From assembly GCF_000828085.3 (NCBI RefSeq), contig NZ_JXCA02000016.1, positions 643,608 through 707,607 of the forward strand: a stretch of 64,000 bases of DNA, in the 5' to 3' direction. The translations under genes were made by a program, and so were the position numbers. Of the stretch, positions 1-10,419 are shown in pieces (the first letter of the stretch is position 1; every line of letters begins with the position of its first letter). Below the pieces are notes generated by a model, which had not been told where the DNA came from, did not search any database, and saw nothing but the letters and a program-made list of their open reading frames with translations. Source of the DNA: Scytonema tolypothrichoides VB-61278 (GTDB lineage Bacteria > Cyanobacteriota > Cyanobacteriia > Cyanobacteriales > Nostocaceae).

Positions 1-194
1 GATAAGTTACCAGCAACTGAGTGGTCTGTAAAAAAAACTTACAAGTTTAATAACCCTCTTTTGTATAGTGTCCGTCTGTATAAATTGCTTTTTTACAAAC
101 TAGCTGCTGAATTTCATAGAGACATAACATAATTCCGGCTTAGCAGCAAAAAGACTTGAATAAAAAGTCAGGTTTGGGATCATCAGGACAGATC

Positions 195-1064
195 ATGAAC
201 AGTATCATCAGGTCAAATGCAGTCGAAACCTTAAGTAAAACAGATAATACAGGGATAAATTTTCATAAGTTCTATCCCTACTGTGATTTAGTTTCGCAAA
301 CAGCATTCATCTACGAAAATCATTTAACTTCAATAAAACAGGCTTTACCACAAGCACCTATAGAGACACGCACCGCTACGCTTACAAAGCCTCAGATAGC
401 AAGCAAGAATACAGGCTATTGGTCTACATTCTTACAGACATTGCTCGATCAACTACCTTTAACCGTTGCTCATTTAGTCACGTTGAAAAACATAACTTTT
501 TTTACAACTGTTGTTGTTTGGGCGTGGACAGGAAAGATTCAACAGATCAGTCATGTTCGAGAAAAGTTTGTAGCACTAGATTCGTCTCAGAAACTTCAGC
601 TACAAGATCTGAGCAAAGTCCTTAATACTGGAGTTAAAGAAGCTCAAGAGTTCAAAACAGGTCAAGTTGTTGCAGAATCAGACAGAGAACCTTTGCTTTC
701 AAAAGTTGATGTCCAAAAGCAAGAAATAGCCGCCGACGACCAAACACACTTCAACCACATCAAAGATTTGATGGCGAGAACTCGAATACTTGCTCAAACT
801 CGTGCATTAGCCAAAGCACAACAGGACAAAGCTGGCTTAGAAGCATCAGACAAACTCGAACCACAAAACGCAGAAATGCCAGTACAGCCTACAGAACGAC
901 TAAAGCAAAGGCAGATTCAGCAATTGGTCATGAAAATGACTCACTTGCAAAATAAAAAAGTGCAAATCAATCTTGATGCACTTAGAAAGGTCGATTTCAG
1001 TACCCGTTCAAAAAACGCTACATCTATTCTCTCAACAGCAAAACCCCCAGCCACTGCACAGTAG
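195..1064 (+). CDS. Hypothetical protein with one probable membrane segment
   Basis: I do not recognise this protein. The open frame begins at a TTG at 156, but the first ATG in frame is at 195 and gives a 289-residue product, so I use it. The N-terminal third is mixed. A hydrophobic stretch around residues 93-108 (ITFFTTVVVWAW) could cross the membrane once. The remainder is long, charged and Gln/Lys-rich with predicted helical character, including a basic region near the C-terminus. It lies 143 bases upstream of the hetP-like gene on the same strand, so the two could be co-transcribed. The spacer after the stop reads as about 25 sensible residues in another frame (IADIFLKAMQYLQTG, ending at a TGA near 1150), so a C-terminal frameshift is possible but not proven. 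Confidence 0.5.
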   Translation: MNSIIRSNAVETLSKTDNTGINFHKFYPYCDLVSQTAFIYENHLTSIKQALPQAPIETRTATLTKPQIASKNTGYWSTFLQTLLDQLPLTVAHLVTLKNITFFTTVVVWAWTGKIQQISHVREKFVALDSSQKLQLQDLSKVLNTGVKEAQEFKTGQVVAESDREPLLSKVDVQKQEIAADDQTHFNHIKDLMARTRILAQTRALAKAQQDKAGLEASDKLEPQNAEMPVQPTERLKQRQIQQLVMKMTHLQNKKVQINLDALRKVDFSTRSKNATSILSTAKPPATAQ

Positions 1065-1207
1065 TTCCCTACGGTCGTATCGCTGATATTTTCCTTAAAG
1101 CAATGCAATATCTGCAAACAGGCGAGAACAATTGCTATACCTTCAATTGAGCACAAATAACCGAAGAAACTGATCAGCTAATTCACTTCCACAACAACAC
1201 AAACACC

Positions 1208-1657
1208 ATGAACCAAGATATGTCTTACACTCGCAACTTAGATAAAAAACTTCCTCCAGAACAATTTGACCAAGTCGTTGAAGCAATTCTTGCTGGTAAG
1301 TATTCCTGGGCTTGTGTTCTTATGCTACGTTTTGCAGGCTACAATCCTCTACATTACATTCCCTACCGTACCTACAACCGACTGCTCAAAGAAAATTCTC
1401 ATGTCAGTAGGTCAAATCAACAGCAAAATGAAAATCTCAAAGTTGCTAAGATATCCTCTGACAAAAGGTCTCAAAGTCATATTACACCAGCTAGCTGCCT
1501 CAACAAAATTAAAGATAGACCATTACTTGAAGTCGTTGGTAAGAAAAAAACAGAAATCCGTGGTAGTAATTTGGAGCAGTGGTTAACGACACAAGTGCAT
1601 GAATATGAATCCACTAATCCTGAAATCGCTCCAGAACAAGTCAAGATTTTACCTTAA
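1208..1657 (+). CDS. hetP: HetP-family heterocyst commitment protein
   Basis: This 149-residue protein matches what I know of the HetP family, which controls commitment to heterocyst differentiation in Anabaena and has several paralogues per genome. The diagnostic block lies at residues about 27-60: a Trp-Ala-Cys stretch, then '[20 protein letters not shown]'. The N-terminal '[17 protein letters not shown]' also fits. The rest is variable and polar, as is usual in this family, and the length is close to Anabaena HetP (about 159). The ATG at 1208 is used because the conserved region starts soon after it; no clear Shine-Dalgarno precedes it. A good intrinsic terminator follows at 1734. Which paralogue it is (HetP itself or a HetP-like protein) cannot be decided from sequence alone. 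Confidence 0.8.
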   Translation: MNQDMSYTRNLDKKLPPEQFDQVVEAILAGKYSWACVLMLRFAGYNPLHYIPYRTYNRLLKENSHVSRSNQQQNENLKVAKISSDKRSQSHITPASCLNKIKDRPLLEVVGKKKTEIRGSNLEQWLTTQVHEYESTNPEIAPEQVKILP

Positions 1658-1733
1658 AATTCTGTGAATTCAATTACGCAATTACTGGAATTAATTAATT
1701 CTGAAAGACACTCGCTTGAGTTGTTTAGTATCT

Positions 1734-1771
1734 GCCATGCTGATTTAATATCTACAGCATGGCGGTTTTTT
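1734..1771 (+). terminator. Intrinsic terminator after the hetP-like gene
   Basis: A perfect 9-bp stem, GCCATGCTG (1734-1742) with CAGCATGGC (1755-1763), is followed by GG and a run of six T. It lies 77 bases after the stop of the hetP-like gene and faces the right way to end its transcript. Confidence 0.8.
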
Positions 1772-4527
1772 GAGCTAGTAACCCAAGTTGCAAGTTATCT
1801 ATGACAAGTTGTTAACAAGTGGGATACGCGTTGCAAGATGCGGCCTGCAAGAGCATTAAGCCAGAATGCATCCCACCCCGTCTTGGGCGATACGCGCAAG
1901 GGACGCAAACAGGTCTATGGCAGACCAAAACAACATTGGTTGCGCGACAGGCAACTGCATTAATAACTTACTGAGTTTTAGACTATGGATAACTTGATCA
2001 GTCATTACACAATGATCGAACATTGACAAAATTTTATTTTGAATTTGCCATTTTGGCAGGTTTATACAAGCTAGTTTGTATAAATTATTAATAACATCAA
2101 AAAAAATATTAAGGAGAAAAAATGATGATAAAAACTTATTTTTGAGTGTAAAATATGTCGAACTGGTTGCTGAAGTAATCAGCATTTTATGGAGTATATA
2201 ACTCCTACACTCAGGCCAACAGATCCAATCTTGCTAATGGTGGTTCTTTTTCACAAAAAGTCTCAGCAAAGAGAAATTGGAGTGGTTTCTTCCCCCAATC
2301 CAAACATCTACCGCTGCTACCTAATCTATACTAGGTTGTAGCAAAGCTGACAGAACTTTTCGTGTGAAAAATGAAATAGCAACGCCGAACTGTTGTTAAG
2401 GCTTGTAAAACTTATAGCTTTTTCGCTTCTGTGTGAATAACTGTCATCCTACTCCTCCCTAAATAGGACTGTCACTGCGCAAGTTTACTTGCAATTTATG
2501 CAGAAATGACTGGAAACTGAGTTATTTTCTCAGCTTCCAGTTTTTGTTTGAATACAGTTCGATTAAAGCGAAAAACACCGAAATAATGTAGATTGAGGAG
2601 GACACTTCTGTACGAGTTGTCTGTTGGTCTACCAACCGTCATAAGCTCTAGAGAGTTCTCCTATGCCCTATGCTTATGACACACCGAAGCGCACCGAAAC
2701 AAGGACTGTAGAGCTGTCTCACCGCTACGTACGTACGCATGCGTCTACAAAAGAACCAGGCTCAGAACTTTTCTAAATCTTCACCCTATCCTAGAGGGAA
2801 GCCCTAAAGCCGCAAGATATCTTATAACTTTAAGAGAGTGACAAATCGCATTTGTCAGACAACTTGTTCAAAAATTCTTTAAAAATTCTTTAAAAATTTA
2901 AATACAGGATTCGTATTTGATTTTTGTTCAGCTAGGTAGAGTTTATGTTAAGCGTTAAGAGTTCTCTGTTTCTTAGCTCAACTACTAAGTATGGCTACGC
3001 GACGCAAGCGAATATAAACCAAACCGGATTCCAATACATCAAATAGTACTTTTAAATGGCTATATTCATCCGACTTGACAGGAATTTTAAGCTTAATAAT
3101 GTATACAGGCTAGTAAATATATTAGTTTTTGTATGATAGACACTTTTCTTGTCAATACCCTAAAGTAGTAAATTAGATTCATTCTTTAGATAGTAGTATT
3201 AGATAAACTTATAAATTGTCTTTTGGATTTGACTGTTACAATTCTTTACTTTTCAATAACGCTGAATTTTATGTATATTTTGTTACTAAAAACATTTCTT
3301 TTATTATTTATTTTTATTAAAAAACAATATGAATTTTGTTATTTTTACATAAAAATATTTTTTTACACAAAGCTTAATTTAATAAATTGATAAACCTAAT
3401 ATAAAGTTTTTAAGAAGAACCGGTAAAAAATGAATTTATTATGAAGAACTCTTGACAAGAGGTACGGAAATTTACTAATTAATGGTTTGGTAGTTTCATT
3501 GGAGGACTGTGCTAGATTAATTCTTGGAGTTGTTTTTTTTGCAACTTTAAGACATGATAACCAATATTCGTGATTTAAAATCAAGCTAACAGATGCTTAA
3601 TAACCAGATAAAAGTTCGTAGTTTTGCCTGGAGTCAGCCAATTCTAGTTATCCAAGTAAAAAAAAGCAGGTTGATACTGGTTTGAAACCAGAATTAACTG
3701 TTTTTAATATTCTGAAGTTAGCTGGAAGTTCGTTGTAAACAAAATTCAGTCAAGCCTAGTTAGCTCACAACTTCGCTCAGTCATATATTCATTAGTTTTT
3801 AGATCTTTGTCAGCTCTTAATTTCATTTAAGATTACAGTGGTTAGCTTGCAGCATACTTCAAAGACTGCTTGGAACTAATTGCGGCGTGATTGATTGTAT
3901 ACTGTCAAACATAATGTTAACAACATACTGTTGTTTTTCAAGGATCCAACAGCCATGATATTTAGTGTGTTTACTCAGGGATGCCTACTGCCATTTACTA
4001 AACTGCCATTTACTAATAAGATTTTTTCTATCTTTGTTAGTCAGTGCGTCTTTATAGCTTTCTCATTCATTAAAAAAAATAAAACTTTAACTTGATGTGT
4101 TTGCAACTGTTTGAATACTCTATTCGTTCAGGTTACCCCAGAACCCGGAAGATAGGGAAACAAAACTGTGTATTAACCTGGAAATAGCCCCCCTAAACCC
4201 CATAACAGTAGGGGAGCCGCTTCCAAGGTTGCTGTACGTCAAACACACAATTAATTAGCTTCCCAGGACTAATTAAGTATGTGGCTGTCAAGCCTTTGCA
4301 TCGGGACTAGTGACAGCTACAGCGGATTCATGCGCCCACTTTTTTGACGTCAACTAATATTATGTTACACCAGTTCAGTCAACGGCAAGCTTTAGCAAGC
4401 TTGAAAAGCATTATTGACAGGTGCGTATATGGTACTCAGCAACTGCTCCCTCAACCAGAGTGTAGTTTACGGTCGTCAATCAATCTAGTTCAGACCAAAG
4501 ACTGATTATTGTGGTGGAGGAAAGATA
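1772..4527. other. 2.75 kb without a supported gene
   Basis: All open frames here are short, AT-rich and lack recognisable domains or ribosome sites (for example 62- to 109-codon frames near 1856-2185, 3396-3584 and 3895-4095). There are GC-rich short dispersed repeats around 1840-1920 and 2980-3010. An alternating purine-pyrimidine stretch (ctacgtacgtacgcatgcg) lies near 2722-2742, and near 2870-2900 there are direct repeats of 'ttctttaaaaa'. The final few hundred bases before 4528 probably hold the promoter of the exporter operon. I could not identify a small RNA or pseudogene with confidence. Confidence 0.6.
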
Positions 4528-7500
4528 ATGTCATCAGAATTTTCGCAGCAGTTGTGTCAACAAGTAGCAACAGCATTTGACCAGGTTATTTCACAACAGG
4601 AACTAGCAGGGTGCATTGCACAGGCAGAAATCCTCGAACCAGCACCCACAAAGCAGTTTTGGCAAACAACAGACAGTATTGCCGGAGTGTATATAGTTCT
4701 TAGTGGCAAAGTCAGACTATTAGATAGCGCTGAGAACTTAATCACAACTCTAAGTACAGGTTCTTGCTTTGCAGAAGCTAGCTTGTTTCCAGAACAAGAC
4801 TTTTTACCGTATATTGCCAAAGCTTCAACGAACCTCAAGCTTTGCTATCTCAAACTAGAGATATTAAAAGTTTTAATAGATAAAAATCCTAGCCTTGGCG
4901 ATCGCTTACTGCAACGCGCTCAACTATGGGACTTACTACTGCGATGTCGGCAAAATCCGCAAATAGAGTGCCCGCCATCAGACGTACCAGAAATACTAAA
5001 AGGCTTATCTTATTTCTGTCAACACCAATTGGATAGCAATGAAAAAATATCGCTACCCAAAGATAGTAAATTGTGGCTGGTCTACAAAGGAGAACTGCGA
5101 CATACAAATGGTCAAAGTCTGACACCAGGCATAATTATTACACACTCCGCTCAAGGAAGTTGGCAAGCAACTGAACCAACCATCGCCTACGAACTCAAAG
5201 AAACACAATGGCAAACAGCCATTGAACACTGGCAACAATTGGCACAGTTGGTAGAACCCGAACAAGGTTCACCCGCACCTCAAGAGCAAAAGGTACGTCC
5301 TCGGAAATCAAAACCAGAACAAATTACTCCTTCTGGAAACGTCATCCCATTTCCCCAAAGGGAGTCAGGGACAACAAAACAACAGCCAAAAAAATCACGC
5401 GCCTACTTTCCAACTCCCAAAGTCAAAGTCGGGCAAGCGTGGGGACAACTAACCAAAAGCTACCCATTTTTTGCACAGCAAAGTGCTGCCGACTGTGGTG
5501 CCGCGTGTCTGGTGATGATAGCACGCTATTGGGGCAAACGCCTAAATCTGAATCGACTGCGGGAGTCAGCCAACGTCGACCGGTCTGGTGCATCACTCAG
5601 TGCTTTAGCCGCCGCCGCTGAAAATGTTGGCTTTGCAACGCGTCCAGTCAAAGCCAGCTTTGATAAATTAGCACAACAATCTCTACCAGCCATCGTCCAT
5701 TGGGAAGGCAAACACTATATAGTCCTCTATGAAATTACCCCAAAGCAAGTGATTGTCGGTGACCCTGCGATTGGTCAACGCATTCTCAGCCCAAAGGAAT
5801 TTCAGGCAGGTTGGACTGGATATGCTTTATTGCTGCAACCCACAGCTGTACTAAAAGAAACAGAAGAAGACAGCACAGGCATCTGGAGGTTTTTTGAGCT
5901 ACTCAAGCCGCACATTTGGGTACTACTGGAAGTGTTCTTTGCTTCAGTGCTGATTCAGGCGTTTGGCCTAATCACGCCCTTATTTACCCAACTGCTTTTT
6001 GATAGAGTGATTGTCCAGGGTAGCACCTCTACATTAAACGCCGTCTGTCTAGGGTTGATCATATTTGGTTTGTTCAGCATCGCTGTCAATGGCTTACGGC
6101 AATATCTCTTAGCGCATACAGCAAACCGTGTCAGCATTGCACTGTTAGTAGGTTTTATCAAACATACCCTACGCTTACCCCTATCGTTCTTCGAGTCTCG
6201 CTATGTCGGAGATATTGTCTCTCGCATCCAAGAAAACCAAAAAATTCAAAACTTCCTCACAGGGGAAACACTGTCAATCATTCTGGATTTGTTGACAGTG
6301 TTTATTTATGCAACATTAATGTTTTGGTATAACTGGCGGATGGCACTTCTAGGGTTGATGACTGTGCCGCCATTTTTTATCCTGACACTAGCTTCCACAA
6401 GCATCTTGCGTCGGATGTCCAGAGAGATTTTCAATGCAGGCGCTGAACAAAGCAGTTACCTGATTCAAGCCCTCACGGGTATTCGTTCTGTGCGTTCAAT
6501 GGCAATTGAACATACAGTGCGCTGGCGTTGGGAAGAATTGCTGAATACTTTGATCAAAAAATCCTTTAGCGCACAGATTATTGGCAATAATCTGCAAATT
6601 ATTAGTAGTGTCATCGACACTGTGATGCATACGGTATTGCTATGGTACGGGGCCTCGCTAGTCATTAATCAAGAACTAACCATTGGACAACTGATTGCTT
6701 TTAATATGTTGTTGGGCAACGTCCTCAGCCCTTTCAAGCGACTCAGCGTGGTGTGGAATCAATTCCAAGAAATTGTCATTTCTGTGGAACGCATCAACGA
6801 TGTTCTCGACGCAGAACCAGAAGAAGACTTGCAAAACAAACCCCGCAAGCCTTTGCGTCACATGCGCGGTCACATTCGCTTTGATAATGTCACTTTCCGC
6901 TATCACCCAGAAAGCAAAACGAACGTCCTGGAAAATCTCAGCTTTGAAATTCAGCCAGAACAAACAGTCGCGGTGGTGGGACGCAGTGGTTCTGGAAAGA
7001 CAACCTTGTCAAAGTTAATGTTGGGTCTATATACCGCAACCGAAGGCAAGGTCTTAGTCGATGGTCACGATGTGAATAGTATCACTCTTAAATCTCTGCG
7101 ACAGCAAATTGGTGTGGTAGACCAAGCGACTTTCTTGTTTGGCGGTACAATTCGAGAAAACATTGCTATCGCTCATCCAGAAGCATCTTTAGAAGACATT
7201 ATTGAAGCAGCACGTTTGGCTGGTGCAGATGAATTTATTCAGCAGCAACCAATGGGTTACGACACCGAAATTGGTGAAGGTGGTGGGATGCTTTCTGGTG
7301 GACAACGTCAACGTCTGGCGATCGCCCGCGCCTTGCTAGGTAATCCCCGATTTTTAATTTTCGATGAAGCCACCAGTAGCCTGGATGCGGAATCCGAACG
7401 AATCATTCAGAACAACTTGAAAACTATTCTTCAAGGACGCACGAGTCTGATTATTGCCCATCGCCTTTCCACTGTCCGCAACGCTGACTTAATTCTCGTG

Positions 7501-7605
7501 TTAGACCGGGGTGTCTTGGTCGAAAGCGGCACACACGACGAATTAATCGCCAAAAAAGGACATTACTACTACCTGAATCAACAACAACTTGCTCATGCAG
7601 GTTAA
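4528..7605 (+). CDS. Peptidase-containing ABC exporter (C39) with N-terminal cNMP-binding-like domain
   Basis: This 1025-residue inner-membrane exporter should cleave double-glycine leader peptides and pump out the released cargo. Residues about 30-125 resemble a cyclic-nucleotide-binding fold (VYIVLSGKVRLL, then FAEASLF). A Pro/Lys-rich linker (about 240-300) leads to a C39 peptidase at 310-440 with catalytic Cys323 (AADCGAACL), His396 (GKHYIVL) and Asp412 (GDPAIG) all present. Six membrane helices span about 455-730. The ATPase domain has Walker A GRSGSGKTT at 818-826, signature LSGGQ at 922-926, Walker B FLIFDEA at 942-948 and His978. The ATG follows a strong GGAGG site. HlyD and PpiC-type genes follow on the same strand. 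HetC of Anabaena is also a C39-type ABC exporter, and here a hetP-like gene lies upstream, but the adaptor and cargo genes argue for a peptide-export role. Confidence 0.9.
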   Translation: MSSEFSQQLCQQVATAFDQVISQQELAGCIAQAEILEPAPTKQFWQTTDSIAGVYIVLSGKVRLLDSAENLITTLSTGSCFAEASLFPEQDFLPYIAKASTNLKLCYLKLEILKVLIDKNPSLGDRLLQRAQLWDLLLRCRQNPQIECPPSDVPEILKGLSYFCQHQLDSNEKISLPKDSKLWLVYKGELRHTNGQSLTPGIIITHSAQGSWQATEPTIAYELKETQWQTAIEHWQQLAQLVEPEQGSPAPQEQKVRPRKSKPEQITPSGNVIPFPQRESGTTKQQPKKSRAYFPTPKVKVGQAWGQLTKSYPFFAQQSAADCGAACLVMIARYWGKRLNLNRLRESANVDRSGASLSALAAAAENVGFATRPVKASFDKLAQQSLPAIVHWEGKHYIVLYEITPKQVIVGDPAIGQRILSPKEFQAGWTGYALLLQPTAVLKETEEDSTGIWRFFELLKPHIWVLLEVFFASVLIQAFGLITPLFTQLLFDRVIVQGSTSTLNAVCLGLIIFGLFSIAVNGLRQYLLAHTANRVSIALLVGFIKHTLRLPLSFFESRYVGDIVSRIQENQKIQNFLTGETLSIILDLLTVFIYATLMFWYNWRMALLGLMTVPPFFILTLASTSILRRMSREIFNAGAEQSSYLIQALTGIRSVRSMAIEHTVRWRWEELLNTLIKKSFSAQIIGNNLQIISSVIDTVMHTVLLWYGASLVINQELTIGQLIAFNMLLGNVLSPFKRLSVVWNQFQEIVISVERINDVLDAEPEEDLQNKPRKPLRHMRGHIRFDNVTFRYHPESKTNVLENLSFEIQPEQTVAVVGRSGSGKTTLSKLMLGLYTATEGKVLVDGHDVNSITLKSLRQQIGVVDQATFLFGGTIRENIAIAHPEASLEDIIEAARLAGADEFIQQQPMGYDTEIGEGGGMLSGGQRQRLAIARALLGNPRFLIFDEATSSLDAESERIIQNNLKTILQGRTSLIIAHRLSTVRNADLILVLDRGVLVESGTHDELIAKKGHYYYLNQQQLAHAG

Positions 7606-7904
7606 AGTTTTAGGACTAAAGAACTGTACAAAGAGAAGATAATGTGCATTAACTAAAGTGTGACCTTAATGACGTTTTTGTTTTAGACAATTTACAAAAT
7701 GCTCATCAGATTCTCATATTTCATATGTATGTTGGAAACGACAATTCTCATTGAGCCAAAATAATGCGTCTTAAAAAGAGTTCAAACCGAAGATTTGACT
7801 CAATTCACATAATCAATTTTTTGACAATGCGTAAGTCCTAAGTTTTTACAGTAAACAGTAATCACCTCAGTGATCACTGATTTCGTGAACCACCAACGAA
7901 AACT

Positions 7905-9467
7905 ATGCCAAACACATCTCCTAATCCCTCATCTGGAGTTCCGAAACCCCAGCCTGATCCGCAAAAAAACTACATTCATTCAGCGACAAGTGCGGAATCT
8001 ACTGATTCAGTTAAGCAGACTGAAGCAACAGATGGGGCACAAGATTGGTTTTTCGGAACCGAAGAACTGTTAGATGCTTTACCTAAAGTCTGGACACGTT
8101 CTTCGCTGTACTTGTTAGTCGCTTTTGCAGTGATTATCTTACCTTGGGCGATGTTCTCAAAGGTGGATGAAACAGAGAGTGCGAGGGGACGTCTTGAACC
8201 CAAAGGCGCAACGCAAAAGTTAGATAGTCCAGTGGGTGGAAGTGTGACTGTTGTCAAGGTGAAAGAAGGCGACACCGTAAAATCAGGTCAGGTTCTACTG
8301 GAACTAGACTCAGAGGTTCTCAAAACTGAACTTAACCAGGTTCAAACAAAGTTGGACGGATTGCAAAATCGGCGCAAGAGTTCAGAACTACTCAAAAATC
8401 AATTGACGGTTTCTCTGCAAACTCAGCAACAACAAAACCAAGCTCAACTATTGGCAAAACAGTCTCAAGTAGATCAGGCGCGACAGAATTTAGATGCTCT
8501 CAAAGCCGTCTATAACTTACAAAAAGAGGAGAAACAGGCGAAAGTAGACCAGGTGCAGCAGGCTCTCAATTCTAGCAAGGCAGCTCAGAAATTAGCAGAA
8601 GTTCGTTTTCAAGCCTCTCAAGCAAAAGTCCCACGCTATAAAAAAGCCTATGAAGATGGTGTGATGTCACAAGAGCGCTTCAACGAAGTGGAACAGTCAG
8701 CAAAGGAAGACTACGAACGCGTTGTACAAGCTCAGTCTGAAATTGCTCAGACTCAGTCGAGCTTAAAAGAGCAACAAAGCAGTTATCAAAGGACAATTCA
8801 GCAAGCTCAGTCAGAAATCCAGCAAGCTGAACTCCGCTTTAAAGAAGAACAACGCAATTATCAAAGCTTGGTTCATACAGGTCAACTTGCACAACTCAAA
8901 GCAGAAGAACAACTCAAAGAACTGCAATCACAAATTGACTCCCTGCAATCGGAAATTTCCCAAACTCAAAGCCAATTGGCAGCATCAAAGATTCAGTTGC
9001 AGCAACGAGTGGTGCGATCGCCCATGAATGGTGTGATTTTTGAATTTCCCACTACCAAGCCGGGAGCCGTACTACAACCAGGTCAAAGAGTTGCTCAAAT
9101 TGCACCATTACAAGTTGGTGTGGTACTCAAAGCTCAGATACCTAACCAGAGCAGTGGCTTCTTAAAAGCAGGTATGCCTGCCAAAGTCAAATTTGATGCC
9201 TATCCTTTCCAGGAGTATGGCATCGTGTCAGGAAAAGTCAATTGGATTTCTCCAGACTCCAAAGTTCAGCAAACACCTCAAGGAAATGTAGAAAACTTTG
9301 AGTTAGAAATCACTTTAGATAAGCAGTATATCCAGAGTGGCAAAAAACGTATTCAATTCCTTCCAGGACAAACTGCAACCGCTGAGGTGATTATCCGCCA
9401 GCGGCGTATCATCGACTTCATCCTAGATCCATTTAAGAAATTGCACAAAGGTGGTTTAGACGTTTAG
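7905..9467 (+). CDS. HlyD-family membrane fusion (adaptor) protein
   Basis: This is the periplasmic adaptor that should link the ABC exporter upstream to an outer-membrane TolC-type channel, which is not encoded in the window. The 520-residue chain has a cytoplasmic N-terminus rich in Pro/Ser, a single membrane helix at about 67-84 (SLYLLVAFAVIILPWAMF), and a lipoyl-like half-motif at about 103-135 (SPVGGSVTVVKVKEGDTV). A very long Gln-rich coiled coil follows at about 138-365, then the second lipoyl half (VVRSPMNGVIFEF) and a beta-barrel C-terminus. The long hairpin is typical of type I secretion adaptors. It starts 299 bases after the exporter stop. That spacer contains no gene, so the two may share a transcript or have a promoter between them. 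Confidence 0.9.
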   Translation: MPNTSPNPSSGVPKPQPDPQKNYIHSATSAESTDSVKQTEATDGAQDWFFGTEELLDALPKVWTRSSLYLLVAFAVIILPWAMFSKVDETESARGRLEPKGATQKLDSPVGGSVTVVKVKEGDTVKSGQVLLELDSEVLKTELNQVQTKLDGLQNRRKSSELLKNQLTVSLQTQQQQNQAQLLAKQSQVDQARQNLDALKAVYNLQKEEKQAKVDQVQQALNSSKAAQKLAEVRFQASQAKVPRYKKAYEDGVMSQERFNEVEQSAKEDYERVVQAQSEIAQTQSSLKEQQSSYQRTIQQAQSEIQQAELRFKEEQRNYQSLVHTGQLAQLKAEEQLKELQSQIDSLQSEISQTQSQLAASKIQLQQRVVRSPMNGVIFEFPTTKPGAVLQPGQRVAQIAPLQVGVVLKAQIPNQSSGFLKAGMPAKVKFDAYPFQEYGIVSGKVNWISPDSKVQQTPQGNVENFELEITLDKQYIQSGKKRIQFLPGQTATAEVIIRQRRIIDFILDPFKKLHKGGLDV

Positions 9468-9552
9468 TCAAAAGTCAACTTCAACAGCTACCTACGCAGT
9501 ACCTGAACAGGGAACAAGGGGTGGACGAGTCCGTTTCCTAATGCGCTTCCTT

Positions 9553-9587
9553 GATAACTGATAACTGGTAACTGGTAACTGATAACT
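9553..9587. repeat. Five-unit heptamer tandem repeat
   Basis: Five consecutive 7-bp units read GATAACT, GATAACT, GGTAACT, GGTAACT, GATAACT between the HlyD and PpiC genes. Short heptamer tandem repeats in spacers are common in filamentous cyanobacteria. A ribosome site for the next gene follows about 35 bases later. Confidence 0.8.
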
Positions 9588-9636
9588 GTTTTAACGTTCC
9601 CAATCTAAAATTTCAAATTCCTAGGAGAATCGTGTC

Positions 9637-10419
9637 GTGTCAAACCCGTTGACCATTTCGTCCTCAGACCTGATTCACAGTCTGAAACTATCTTGTCAAA
9701 TCCCTGATGTTGTGGAAGCGATCGCGACCCAAAAAATTATTGCTGAGGCGGCCCAAGAAGCCGGGATTCAAGTCTCGGAACAAGAACTTCAACAAGAAGG
9801 AGATAGACTACGCTTTGCCAAAAAACTTGTCAAAGCTCAAGACACTTGGAACTGGCTCAAAAAACATCATCTCTCTCTGGCTGAGTTTGAAGAATTGATC
9901 CATAACAACGTACTTGCTACTAAGTTAGCTAATCACCTGTTTGCACAGGATGTGGAACGGTTCTTTTATGAAAACCAACTCAATTACGTTGCTGCTGCCA
10001 CTTATGAAGTTATCTTAGATGACAGAGACTTAGCTTTAGAACTGTTTTATTCTCTCGAATCAGGCGAAATCACTTTCCAAGAAATTGCTCGTGAATATAT
10101 TCAACAGCCTGAACTTCGACGTGCTGGAGGATATCAAGGAATGCGACGTCGTAAAGATTTTCGACCAGAGATTGCAGCGGCTGTATTTGCTGCCACTCCA
10201 CCCTCCGTTATCAAGCCGATTTCGACTTCCAAGGGAGTTTATTTGATTTGGGTAGAAGAAATTGTTCAACCTATCTTGGATGAGCAGTTACGTGACAAAA
10301 TTCAGCAAGAATTGTTTGAACATTGGTTGAATGAACAAATTCAAACGATAGAGATTGACACAAATTTAGATTTAGGTATTGATTTTCAAGGTTCGCAAGA
10401 GTTGCGTAAGCAAGCTTGA
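9637..10419 (+). CDS. PpiC/SurA-type peptidylprolyl isomerase
   Basis: The 260-residue product has a helical SurA-like N-terminal half (about 5-110) and a parvulin-type rotamase domain at about 115-225, with 'ATYEVILDDRDLALELFYSL', 'FQEIARE' and the 'GGYQGMRRRKDF' stretch. Such proteins are often encoded beside C39/HlyD exporters in cyanobacteria and are thought to assist folding or handling of exported peptides; that role is inferred here from position. No signal peptide is evident, so it may act on the cytoplasmic side. The GTG at 9637 is chosen because AGGAG lies nine bases upstream (9623-9627). It is the third gene of the export set. Confidence 0.85.
   Translation: MSNPLTISSSDLIHSLKLSCQIPDVVEAIATQKIIAEAAQEAGIQVSEQELQQEGDRLRFAKKLVKAQDTWNWLKKHHLSLAEFEELIHNNVLATKLANHLFAQDVERFFYENQLNYVAAATYEVILDDRDLALELFYSLESGEITFQEIAREYIQQPELRRAGGYQGMRRRKDFRPEIAAAVFAATPPSVIKPISTSKGVYLIWVEEIVQPILDEQLRDKIQQELFEHWLNEQIQTIEIDTNLDLGIDFQGSQELRKQA

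Noticed and set aside
1856-2185. 109-codon minus-strand open frame
   Set aside because: Overlaps dispersed repeat sequence, has no ribosome site and shows no domain pattern.
2722-2742. Alternating purine-pyrimidine stretch, possible Z-DNA
   Set aside because: Too short to mean anything without other evidence.
3895-4095. 66-codon open frame upstream of the exporter
   Set aside because: AT-rich and Phe/Lys-rich, as random AT-rich DNA gives; no start signal.
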